A stretch of 64,000 nucleotides of DNA from Hansfordia pulvinata (taxonomy: Eukaryota > Ascomycota > Sordariomycetes > Xylariales), in assembly GCA_006538405.1 (NCBI GenBank), contig BJKQ01000002.1, positions 2,852,001-2,916,000 of the forward strand. Direction: 5' to 3'. A model generated the notes under the pieces. That model searched no databases and was not told the origin of the DNA. It saw only the letters and a program-made list of their open reading frames with translations. Shown here piece by piece: positions 10,793 through 22,889 of this stretch. How positions within the stretch are numbered: the stretch's first letter is position 1; every line of letters begins with the position of its first letter. A program made the translations under genes and the position numbers.

Positions 10793-13700
10793 GGTCGCTG
10801 AGTCTGGGCGCGGTGACCTCAGTACGGGCCTTGAGATAGCGAACGACTTGATCTGTCTGTGCAGAGGACGGACGACGTCAATCTGTAGAGCGGCTACGAG
10901 CACGTCGGGGCCTCCGGACGGCGGTTCTGGAGGCTGCAAGCGTAGGTAAGGCACATGTACCTTGCAAAGTTCTATGCCGCATGGATGCAAAATGCATGCT
11001 AATACATACAGTGTTGAGAAAGTGTCGATTGCGGAAGCTAGCACTGTACGCATTGTGCTCGCGCGCACTTAGGTAAGCATCTGCGGTCCGACCTGTACGG
11101 AGTAGGGGCCTTCAAACTGCACCCAGCATCAATGTACCTACACGTAGGTACTTCAGCTACTTTACAGGTCACTTGTAATTCGTTCCGTGCCAGCACAGAG
11201 GCATCTTTGATGCATGTTCTCCTTAGAGAACTGTTGCGAGGGCGCATCTGAAAGGTTCCGTTTCAATTTAGAACAGCTCGATTGAGCGCTCGTGGATCTT
11301 TAGGGTCGTCGGAGCGGGCTTGGGTGAGGCTTGGACATCACCCCAGGCACTTCCGTTCGACTTCCCCTTGCCATCCATGTTCATGCATCTAACGTACCTG
11401 CCGTACCTACCGTACCTACCTTACCCTGGGACTCTCCACGGACTCGTACCCGACAAGTGACGTCACCCCCGCTCTATTCTTCACCGTATTTCGCACGCGT
11501 GCAAACGCGCTTTTGGGGCCCCGCAGATACGACTGATGCCGGCTACGCGATTTTGATGCGCAATTCGACATTGCGATGCGGTAATTGGGATAGTTGCGCG
11601 AAAGTGCTCAGTACGATCGATTCACCTTCCAATGTCAACTACCTCGCTGCATATTGAAGGGATGCACTGTCGGAGCCAATCCTCCATGACAGTGGTGGAA
11701 GGCTGGGTATCGCTGACCACGCGCAACGTTCGGCCCTAAGCTCCGACTGGGTTCACCTAGGCATATGATTGATTTTCAGATTTACCTAGAAGAGATGCAA
11801 CGAGTACCTCAATGAAAGGATCCATGCTGTGTGGCCGTGCTGTGTTCGCCCTGAGCGATGCTTTGGCTTGATAAGCACATGGCAGTCTGCACCGCGTAGA
11901 GCGAGTTTTCCACCTCTCCCCTCTCATCTCGCATGACTGACTGGTCAGTCCTGCGATACACAGCCTCCCCAGCGCGCCCCAAGTGTCTTTCAACAATTCA
12001 CATTCGCCTGAGGGTCTTTTCAACAGCTCACCTTCACCTGTCATCCGGGCCAGCGTGGCTCTCCTATCTCTCGGTGATCTGTAGACAGGAACTGGACTCG
12101 GTTTTCCGACTTTCCTCTTCCTACGAGACGCAGATACCGAGTCCTCCTTCTGCGTTTTACCTGGACAGCAATGGATGAACATCGCCGCTCCCCGCGCATC
12201 CCGAACAGCAGAGGCGTCTTCAATCGCACCTTGCCGTCCCATCACCATCAGAACACCCTGGGATATCCGACGTGTGAGTGAAAGATTCTATCGAGTCCTT
12301 CCGTTTCTGCTCTTCTCTTTCCCTGCGCCAGCCAGCCTCATTGCTTTGTCAAATCGATTTGCTACCATGTCGCCGAGCTTTGTGGAGACGGCCAAGTATG
12401 GCCCAAGTACTATGACCGTGGCGCAAGCTAGGTACGCCTGCAAGAAAACCGACGGGAGGAGCTCGGGGTGCCTCAGCGAGTGCTCTTGGTTGCGATCCAA
12501 TCCTGACCCGGCGTCGACGTACCCGAGTGATGTACGCAGGTTGGCAGGCTGGCCCATACCCAGTGGTTGGTGGAGGCTCTGGGACCGCCGTGGGGGGTCC
12601 CATCCGATATGATTGTTCCCAGCAGCTGTTTGCTTGACCCAGTGTACCTAGTACATATGTACTACGAGTACAAAGTCGCGGAGGCACAGGGCGTGCGAGG
12701 AGGCTCAGCTCAACCACACCCGATGACCCACCTTGACGGATCGGCTCCCTGGCGGACCCAAGCCGTGCCGCTGTCGTTGTCGCGGTCGCCGAGGCCGCCC
12801 CTGTCGAATCATGTTCAAGGTTGTGGTTGTGGACGTTCGATGGAAGTCTCCTAGGTACCACATCATGTTCCGGGCGTTCTTGTACCCGGCACATCCAAAT
12901 GTTGGGCGAGAACGGCGCCGTCACGTCCTGTCGCTGCGCCTGCTGGTTCAAGGAGCCCGTGCCTGCGTGCCTGCCTCTCTGCCCCGCCGGTCCCAGCCCC
13001 TCTTACGAGCACGCGTAGTACTCCCACCTGCAGCTTTGACTTGACGTAGGATGGGCAGTCCAGGCACTTGAGAGAATTCCCTGGCTATCACTCAACCAAT
13101 CGACGGACCTATGGGAAGGCGCGAACCTCTAACTTACTTTACTGGTCGGATGAATCGTACCTCGCTCGTACCTCGCCGGAGCTTATCCAAACCTTGTTGC
13201 CCGTTTACCCCCTGTGCCCCTTCACCTTACCTTGGTACGAGTACTCCAGCATACACGATCGACGGGATGGTACTCTGTACCTACCTTACCTACCCTCACA
13301 CCTTACCTACACCTACCCGCGCCAAACAAACCAGCCCTGACGGTGCTCCCTCGTCATCAGCCGCGTCTTCTGGCCCGACCGGAGGTGATCTGCTCCCCCT
13401 CCCTTGTCTTGCGTCCATCCCACATGTCACTCTGGCTTGCCATTTACGCCAGTGAGACCCGGACCCGTGCAGACCTTGCCTTAGTCAAGAGAGATCCCGT
13501 CGTTCGCCAGAGTTCCTCCCGTCCCCAAGCCCAGGTTCGCTTGCTCCACGACAGCTCTCAGCATCCGATTGCAGCGCAGGCCCTCATGTCTCGATAGCCC
13601 GTTTTTTTCTTCTAGAACGCCCCCCTCCATCCTCGGCTTGCACCCTTACCAATCCGTGACCAAGACACCACCTCGCGCCCCTTGCGTCCCTTGTCGCGTA

Positions 13701-14250
13701 CCCGGCTCTTTGCTTGGTCTCCTCGCCCTTCCTCCTCGCACGGGGCTTGAATCCCCTCCGCCCCCAAGCTCCAGGTCCCTTAGGTTTCTTTGCCCCTCGC
13801 CCGCTGCGCGTGCTTTGTTCACGCAGCGCCACGCCGCGCCGCGCCACGGCCGACCTCTACCGCTCCTGGACTCCACACCGCACCGTACCCCGTACCCGTA
13901 CCTCACGCACGCACACGCCCACCGCGCCGCGCCGCGCCGCGCCGTGCTGCTTGCGTTATCGTCATCCCATCTCATTTCTACCCCGCCACCATCATCACCG
14001 CTATTACCGCCGCTATCATCACCGCGGAATATCGCCAGCCACCCTTCTCGCAGCCGCCATCACTACCGCTCCTTCCCCTCTGCTCCCGCCAGCTCAACCC
14101 ACATGCTAACACTGGAGCCCTCCAGCCGCCGGGCCTTCTCGCGCGAACGCCTTAAGACGTCCTCAAAGGCTTGCCCGTTGGAACGCTTCGACTGGCCCTT
14201 GGCCTCGCCACGCCCCGGCTCTTCACACGACTGCCCGTGGAACCTCCCAA
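10793..14250. other. 3.5 kb gene-free stretch and USP leader
   Basis: No supportable gene. Clusters of TACCTA-type words lie at 11135-11156, 11394-11423 and 13276-13310. TACGAGTA palindromic words occur at 12663 and 13236. From about 13200 to 14250 the plus strand is pyrimidine-rich (CCTCCT, CGCGCCGCG runs) and is probably the promoter and 5' leader of the protease gene at 14251. Confidence 0.55.
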
Positions 14251-17200
14251 ATGGACCACGACGCGGGCTCCCCCGTCTCCCCGGACCGGCACGCTTCATC
14301 TGAGCCCAGCTCCATCCGTCCAAACCCCTTCGACGACGCAGACGCTTCGGCCCGCAAGCGCCCGCGCACCTTGCTGGCCTCGTCGCCGAGTCCCTCTATC
14401 GGCGCCGACCCTGCTCTGCCCAGCACTCCAGATCGACCCCCAGAAACCCTTCCGAGCCCGTCTCCAGCAAAGTCACCCTCAACTTCCGGTCTCAGGGGAG
14501 TCTCGAGCCCAGCATTGCCTCGCCGCCATCTCCCGCGCCCTCAAACCGCCAGCCAGTCCGCGATAGAACCTTACAAGAGGTGACGATGGACGGTGTGAGC
14601 GAAGTGGCAACCGAGGTCGTGATTTCCTCTTCGTCTGAATCGACTGGCCCTTCTCCTCTCAAAGATACCGAGCTGCAAACCGATCCCGAAGGGCCCGACC
14701 CCCTTCGCCGTCTATTGAGAGCGTACGAAAACCCGAATCGGTACTGGGCGACAGCGACATCTCGGATGATGAGCCCGTGGAGGTGGATCCCCCAGGCAGC
14801 AGACATGCAACGGGTAGACCTCGTCTGCAAAGTCTACCACGCATAATGATGTCCATGCCTTATCACACCCCGGATACTTGCTACAGCGAGACTCTTGGGC
14901 ATGTTAGCCAGTTCCTGGCTCGCGCAAGTACGCCTGTCGAGTACTCGACAATCTCTGATACATCCGAGCCGGCCGTGATTGAAGTGATCGAGCAGATTTT
15001 CGAGTGGGTTGACAAGTTGCAGCAGAATGCCCAACTTTCGTGGTATCCCGCATTGATGAGCATCTCCCAGAAAGACCCTACCTTTTTCTCCATACTCATG
15101 GATATGATCTTCAACGTGGTTGTCAAGAGGTAAGTCTGTGCTCAAACTTCTTGCTCTTGTCGTCTGCTCATTGGAACCAGATATCTCGCAAGCCCCGCCC
15201 GCGATCTGGTTTGTGCGCTGGCTCAGTCGGCAGCTGGATTCGTGGCGTTCCTGGTTGAAGTCGACATCAATGCTTTGAAAGCAGCTGAGAATGATGTCCC
15301 TGGGTTGTTGTCCGTGGATCCTCTCCACCTTCTGACCCAGTCCACTGGTTTTTTTCTCGAGCAGGATGCCCAGCAGCGCATAAGCGATCCGCACCAGTTC
15401 AGTGTCCTAGAAGTCTTCCACTTGCTGGAAGCTTTCCAGACGCGTTGTGGGCAAACCATGGAGAAGCTTATCACAATGTTACGCTCGGTCGCCACTCTGC
15501 CTCCCCACCCGGGAATGAACCTGGAGATTGTCACGAAAGTCTGTGCGATGGCGGAGTGCCTGCTGCGAGTCAGCTGTCACCCAAGCAGAACGGGACATGA
15601 ACTCTCCACGGATCATGTGAAGACCAATCACGTGAGAACCATGGAGCAAGGGATGGACCTATTTGATGTTTCGGAGACGATACTGGACCGCGTGGTTCGC
15701 ACGTCGATCAACCAGCTACATCCAGACTACGCCACGCAGGTGGTCCGGCATCTCGGCAGCGTGCTGTATTGGAGTTTGTTCGGCGACTCGAAGAAGTCGG
15801 CCGCAATGCTCGATCAGTACTGCCCCGACCGCCCAAAACCGACTACCATGTTCGCGGGCGACCTGGTTGCACTTGCATGGAAGGAGAAGATCCTGTTCAG
15901 GCTCATCAAAAGTCCACAGATGCAGTTGAGAGTGGGAGCTCTTAACATGCTGTGCGCCGAACTTGTCGCCCAGTGGAAGACTTACCACGCCAAGTGCGCC
16001 CGCGATGAAGCCACTTATACCGACACGGAGCAGGCGATGGCCGTGAATGAGTTCAACGCACTACATTTGCAGCGATGCACTGCAATCCTGAGAGATCTTG
16101 GGCTTATCGGGTATTTCTTGGGCCCAAACTGCCGCCCAGAGCTCATATTGGAGTCTCACAGCGTGGTTGGGTTTCTTATGGTGACCAAAACATTCAACCA
16201 GGCAGATCTTGAGCTGTTCTGGCAGACATTCAACACTACCCAGGACCCCCGCGTATCCGAAGCTCTCATTCGCATGATCATTAACAACGTGCGTTGGATG
16301 GATTTGCAGGGCATATTGCACATGTGCGCAGAACTGCACAAGCTCAGCATCGCTTCTCTGAACTGCCCAGCTCAGAAGAGCCTACTCGGCGAGCTCAGGG
16401 ACTGGGCGGGAAAACGACAGCTGGACGATCCCACGAATTGTGTACCGACCGAGCTCTACATGCTCTTTCTTCGCATACTCCAGCAGTCATCCGTCTACGC
16501 GCAATCATGCTGTGCTGCTTTCCCCGATCTCTCTCACTTCGCTTACGAAAACCTTAGCTTCATTCTTCGAAATGGAGACAATACTGAGGCTCGTGAGCTG
16601 GTGCTCCAACAATGTTTAGAAGATGTCAGACTCAACTCGCCAACGACCTCAGGAAGCTTACAGGCGCTCAGCATGACCGCGCCACGAGCGGAGCAGTCAG
16701 GCGTCTTGTCGAAGAGCATGACTTCATTCGCTTGCTCGTAGCCGATTTGCAAGCCACGATGTCCCATGCTCGAGCTGTCAACTTCCTGCCCGTCTTGGCA
16801 CATCCCGTCAACGCTGACAGGAGACGGCTCATAACACAAATCATCCAACATCACTACTCCGAGATTGATCCGAACATTGGCAAAGTGCTCTGGGATCACC
16901 TGGTTGGCAGCCTTGCCCCCTGCATGCAAGACCGCAAAACGGCTTGGGAAATATTCACCGGGTTACTAACAGAGACGCGGCCAAGGCATACTGTGAACCC
17001 TTTCCTACACACATGCCTGACTGAATACCTTCCGGAACTCGAGCCAGGACTATACTGCCAAGGAGCTCTTCATTTTTTGCGTGAGGCACTGGTACCTGTC
17101 GCTGAAAACCTGGGCGATCGCGTCACGGGAAGCGAGGAACCCGAAGCGATGCCAATTGAGCTCCAGATGCTTTGGAAGATGATACTCAGAGCGCCGCCTG

Positions 17201-20200
17201 GGACTATTGAGCGGCATGCGATCAACACTCTTGTTCACAATGTCTACATGGAAGGCGAATCGATCACGTCACTGCCATTGCGCAAGGCGCATCAGCTCCA
17301 TGTCTCTCTGGCCAAGCGTTGCTTGCAACAGCTCATGTCGTCTGCAACAGAGCTGAAATCTTACAGTGATGGCACTTTGATCGGCGGGGATGAACCCATG
17401 GTTGTCGTCGCCACACCTGCACAGCAGGTGGAGCAGGAGCTGCAGTTCTCCAGGTCTCTGCAAGTGCTACAGAGGCTACGAGAGGCATTGCTGATGAAAC
17501 CTGGCTTCTCGGTACCTGACATCAGATTACTGGTACCACAAGACCCTGGCGAGTCTCGTGGACAGCCTGCCGAGCTCAAATATCAGTCGTTCGATGGCGG
17601 CGAACAAACCGCCATCAAGGAGCTTGAAATCGGTCTGCAAAACACAGCAGCTTCCCTCTTCGCTAGACTGCGGAACGCAACTGGCTTTGAAAACTACCAG
17701 ATCATCTATCACGGCAAGCCCCTGACACCGTCCGAGAAGGATATCTGCAAGTCTCTTGAGGACCTGAATATCAAGAGCGGTCTGATCCTTGTCAGGAGGA
17801 TAGCGAATGAAGCGAGCACTCCGGCGCCTTTCCGGTTTGGAGCTTTGCCATTGGATGCTGAAATCTTGACTCATTTCTCGGAGCTTTGGGATTGCCTCAG
17901 CATGGAAGAGCCGTGGGCCGAACAGGTATGACAGCTATTTGATGACGATCGTGGATGCGACGCTGACTGTGACGACCAGCTTTATCGATTCTTGGTCAGC
18001 CTTCCCGCCGATGAGTCTTTCTTCGAAACTTTCGACCAATCCGCAACTCTGTACCGGGATGTATTTCATATTGGCCAGCCTTACAAATGCCTTTACGCCG
18101 TTTTCGCATTGCTGCAGTATCTTCAGACACGGGTCACCGACCAGGTTGCCCGCCTTCGGCAACACGATGAAAGCGAGAATTCACCGGCACTCTCCGATGA
18201 CCAAGTCTCTGCAGTCAGAAAAGCGTTGTCTATCATCGTTGGAGCACTGTGTGACCCCGAAGTCATCGAGAAGTGCCCGTCCGAAGACTTACGCGTGCAC
18301 CTCATCACACAGCTTGTGCATGGGCTGTCCAGGATCCTCAAAGGTAAGCCATAGCCGCACACTGTCGCGGATGAACGATGATTGCTTACGTTTCGAGTCC
18401 AGAACAACCACCGAGCATGGATACATCAAGCAACATCCTTAGCCCAAAGCTCCTTGATCGTCTCCTCGACAATCTGACGCTTGGATTGGACACCGATGCG
18501 AGAAACGTCGTCGACATGATCTTCCAGTCACTCGAGTCAATTCTGCTCTCATCTCAGAGGAGCAACGAGTTTTGGCGCGCTTTCAAAACTCATTCTGGAG
18601 CCCAGGAGATCATGCAACGACTTCTGCTTCTCGATTCGCGAACGGTTGTCAGGAAAGGGGCCTTGCGTCTGATATGTATCATTTGCTCCTCGGACTGTCC
18701 CTCTGCCGCGGTGGGACCCAACGACTTCGCCGAGTTGTTTTGGCCCGTCGCCATGGATTTGGTACCGCTGGCTACGAAAATGCCGTCACACTGCGATGAG
18801 ACTTTTCAGCTGTGCGATGTGCTTCTCAGCCAGCTTGAAAGTACCAAGTCGTCGACTCTTGATCTGGTAGAAACCACTGAGACCCTGATGGACTTGCTCA
18901 GCACGCACAACAGCACTGAAGATATCACGAATCCTGCAAACCAGGACCCTGTGGCCACTGGGCTGATCCGCCTGACACTCCAAGGCTTGAAAATTCTGAA
19001 GAGCGATGGCATTTCTGTGGGTTTCTCTGTCGAAGTGATCCGCACGCTCTTCGAACGACATCTGTTTCCGCCAGAAGATGCCGAAGGCTCGCTCGTCCCC
19101 GCAGCTATCCTGTCAACGGACACTCGGACCGCGCTGTGTCACATCATCTCGTTGCTGACGAAAGATGAACCCTCGTTCATGGTCGCTCTTCTTGAGCAGC
19201 TTTCAGACTTGGTGCCGCATGCCCAAGAAATGGAATTGGAACCTTACCGATACGATCTCCCGCAACAATTCGACAGGGGCATGGCAGTGAGACAATTGTG
19301 CGGTCACAGTGGTCTCAGAAATCTGTCAAACACATGCTACTTGAATTCCTTCTTCCAGCAGCTCTTCATGAACCTGGACTTCCGCAGGCTCATCCTCGGC
19401 GTTGTTCCAGTACGCGAAGGGACAACGCTTGGCGAGATGCAGGCGCTTTTTGCGATTCTGCAGGACAGCATTCAGCGGGTCATAGACCCCAATGTCTGCG
19501 TGAACTCAATCATGAATTACGACAATCAACCCATTGACGTTACTGTGCAGATGGACGTCGACGAGTTCTACAATCTGCTTTTCGACAGGCTGGAGGCGCA
19601 GATGCCCAACGAGGTCGCCAAGAAGGCCACTCGAGAGTTCTACAGCGGTCGGCTGGTTCAGCAGATCAAATCCAAAGAGTGCACCCACATTTCCGAGAGG
19701 CTGGAGCCCTTCTCTGCCATACAATGCGATGTGATGGGGAAGACTTGCCTGGAAGAAAGCCTGCAGGCCTATGTCGAGGGCGAAATCATGGAAGGAGGTG
19801 AGCCAAGCCAAAGGCCTGCGACAGGAAGAATGCTAATTTGCGCAGAGAACAAGTACAAATGCTCCGAATGCAACCAGCACGTAGACGCTGTCAAGAGGTT
19901 GGTCTTCGTCATTTCACCCCCTGGAGAGCACGCGAAGGCTAACAGGACACAGGGCGTGTTTCAAAGACATACCTGACAACTTGATCATCCATCTGAAAAG
20001 GTTCAACTACAACCTTCAAACAATGCTCAGAGCCAAGATCTACGACAAGTTCGCGTTCCCGGTCAAGATCGATATGCGACCGTACACCATCGAGCACCAA
20101 AGTGGGGACGACGTGGACGGTGAACCCGATATGTTCGAGCTGGTGGGCATCCTGGTTCATTCTGGCACCGCCGAATCAGGACACTACTATTCCTTCATCA

Positions 20201-22250
20201 AGGAGCGTGGTGCCCCGAGTAACGACCCCTCATGGGTCGAGTTCAACGACGAGCTCGTCAAGCCCTGGAGCCTTTCCTTCATGGAGGATCAGTGTTTTGG
20301 CGGGCTGGAACCGCGACAGACTGACAGTGACGCGGGCCCTGGCGGACCTACCCCCAAGATGCATAGCGCCTATATGCTCTTCTACGAAAGATGTTCACGA
20401 CCCGCAAAGCAGAACGAAGCCCAGCGGGTATCAGGGATGTGCAGTTCACGGTGCCCTGTTCCCGACCCAATCGAGGCCCGGATCAAAGAGGAAAATTGGG
20501 CCCTGCACCGCCGCTACTGCCTCTACGACCCGGGGCATATTCTCTTCGTCAATAAGACGATCTCTCGTTTCTTCGGAAGCAGTGAGAACGGATGCAGCGA
20601 AGATCACAAGGCCGAGAATCTGGGTATGCAGGTGGCCCTTGGACACCTGGATCAGGTCGCCTCGCGAGCAAAAGACACACCCAACTTCGGCACGCTCATG
20701 CACATGTTGAAGGTCATTTGCGAACGATGCAAGCACTGCGCCGTCACATGTGTGGACTACTTCAACCGGCGCCCCGAAGCAATGCGAAGCTTGTTGATGC
20801 GCAACCCCGATATAGACGTTCGCCAGGGCAGCGGTCAGTTGTTTGTGAGCAACTTAGCCAAACTCAGGGATGAGATGCCCGACATTTACGGCATTCGTGA
20901 CGATGCTGATGTCGACTGCCTTCGCAACAGCTCGCCCCAGGATACACTCGTTTGGCGCACCGCCGACATGTTTCGACGGCTTTGGGATACCTTTCACGCC
21001 AGTCTCCGCGCCTGGCCAGAGCTCTTTGGGACAATGGTCGACTTTGCTCAACTGGGCCCTTCGGAAACAGCCGCGCTTTTGGACAGAGATTTTCTCAGTA
21101 GACTCCTGTTCGTCATCTGCCCAGACAGTCAGTTTGCTGGAAATCAATACGCTCGCATGGCAACCCAAATTAGCCGGAGATCTGCGAATCGGCCGGTCAA
21201 CTACGGATATGTCATACAGTTGACCTTGATACTTCTTCACCGACTTGAGCCCGAGGTCAATGAAACAAACATCATTGAAACTTCACGCCATCGATACGCC
21301 AATGCACCAGATGACGAGTCACTTGGCTTCACCACGAAGGAGATCAATATCATAGATGATGACTCTTCAAAAGATGGTTGCAACTTGTTCATTGAGCATC
21401 TGATTCGAATCAATCAAAACCGAGACGCCACAGATGCCATTATCGAGCGTATCGTGGGTCTCAGTGCCCGACTGGACCGGTCTGTCTCCATCACCATCAG
21501 AGAAAACATCAACGGTCATGATCCGCCGCGCTTGCTGCTTCCTTTTCTGCGCGCGGCACTCGGATATTGCTCCATGAGCGAGTACGAAGCTCACGTCACC
21601 ACACTGATCCGTCACATCGACGAGCAATGCCGAGACCTGCCGGAGTCAGAGTGTCGCCACTTTTTCCAGTTTCACAGATTGATCTTTGATGCGACGTTCA
21701 GATTCGACGACAATAAGGAGGCTACCTTGATGCGAAATCTGGCAGCCGTGCCGGTTTGGGCTCCGGGCTTGTTGGGCTGCTCAGGTGGCAACCTCACTCC
21801 TCAAGTTATGCGCTTCCTGGAGGACACGTTGTTCAGTCAGGGCCCTTTGCCTGTTGAAGATGACAATGAGGAAGATGGTCTCAGGAGCGTGGTCAATAAG
21901 GCTGTGAGAGACCTTGCTATGGGGTGCTTGAGCTGGCTCCAGGCCTTTTACATCAGCCGAAACCAGCGCGCCGCAAAGGGTTCCGTCATACCCCTGGAGT
22001 GGGCCGTCAAGCAGGGTACACCGTGGTTTGAACTGCCAGAAGTCCCCCCTGGAGCCAAAATGGCTTTCCACGAGGCCTACCAGAGTGAGTTTGGGACCAG
22101 CCCCCACCCATACCATGCCAATGACAAGCAGGATACTAATCGTGTTCAGGCGTGATGAGTCAGCTGGCCCGTCTCACGGTGGATGATCTTGAAGAGGACG
22201 GTGATGGGGGATGGAGCGACTCTAGTGAGGCCACCATGGAATATGATTGA
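14251..22250 (+). CDS. Large ubiquitin-specific protease, about 2,556 aa
   Basis: A family C19 deubiquitinase of the large fungal type related to USP9X/FAF, which cleaves ubiquitin from substrates. Exons are 14251-15129, 15181-17925, 17980-18343, 18403-19797, 19846-19897, 19953-22084 and 22150-22250; introns are 48-65 nt and all junctions are frame-consistent. The N-terminus is disordered and Ser/Pro-rich with a KRPR patch. A long helical-repeat region follows, with a ubiquitin-like stretch near residues 1110-1170 (NYQIIYHGKPL). The catalytic Cys box GLRNLSNTCYLNSFFQQL places the Cys near 1641, a zinc ribbon has CSEC, and the His box SGHYYSF places the His near 1890. The C-terminal 600 residues resemble the fungal DUF3517-like tail, and the end is acidic. 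Three one-base losses break the frame (14437-14441, 14699-14703 and 16655-16705). Counting them, the exon total is exactly divisible by three. Confidence 0.9.
14437..14441 (+). other. Frameshift site in USP exon 1, C5 run
   Basis: The N-terminal frame from 14251 is coherent up to here. After it, coding character (KVTLNFRSQGSLEP and on) continues in the frame one base behind. A sixth C restores continuity. Confidence 0.8.
14699..14703 (+). other. Frameshift site in USP exon 1, second C5 run
   Basis: Upstream the protein reads LQTDPEGPD. Downstream the natural continuation SPSIESVRKPES leads into SDISDDEPVEVDPP in the next frame back. A sixth C joins them as DPPSPS. Confidence 0.82.
16655..16705 (+). 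other. Frameshift site in USP exon 2, no homopolymer
   Basis: Coding shifts from the frame ending at 16741 to the one ending at 17931. The direction equals one missing base, but no C5/G5 run lies in the interval. A 39-nt GT-AG interval nearby is too short to be a credible intron. Confidence 0.65.
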
Positions 22251-22889
22251 TGCGCGTCGACCCAACTGCCACAATTGCAGGTGCAGCCAGGGCTCGTATG
22301 CGTGGAGGACACAAGTGGCGCCAGCGCCAATGACTGTTGAACACCAGGTCGCGTGGGTGCCGACCGCCGTCACGTCCGCAGCAAATACATTGCAGGATGT
22401 GCCAAGATTCTGGTGATAGATGCACATCGCATGGGATGCATAGCAAAGGGAGTTGGAGTTTCGGTTACGACAAGGGCATGAATTTTCGCTCACGACGTGT
22501 TATGATGAACGGCTTGGCGTTATCTGTTTCCACTGATTGATTCTAGTTTTAGAGGGGGAGAGGCACGTTGGCCTGATAACAAGAGGTCTGGACGCTCGGG
22601 GGCGAACAGTATCGAGATCGTCAGACCCGATAAGGCGAAGCAGTAATAGGCACAATCGGGATAGTACGCGGGTTGGCTGACCCTCGATAGCAACGAGTGT
22701 ATAGTAAAATAACGTTCATGTCATGAATTCGTGTGATTCGTATGCAGCAGAGAAAGCTGCGATGTGTAGGACAGCTAAGAGTCTACGCCAAGTCCCTTAG
22801 CAGCAGCACGCACGTCTGCCACCTGATCATAGTCGCGTGAGTGTATACACGATTGTCCTTTTTAAGCTTAAGCAATCATACTAGCGCCG
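22251..22889. other. Intergenic between convergent genes
   Basis: 3' flanks of the protease gene and of the receptor gene. No open frame with coding character; no gene seen. Confidence 0.6.

Noticed and set aside
16620..16665. 39-nt GT-AG interval as an intron explaining the USP frame change
   Set aside because: Shorter than any other intron in the window (minimum 48 nt), and it would remove the TTSGSLQ-like stretch that fits the surrounding protein.
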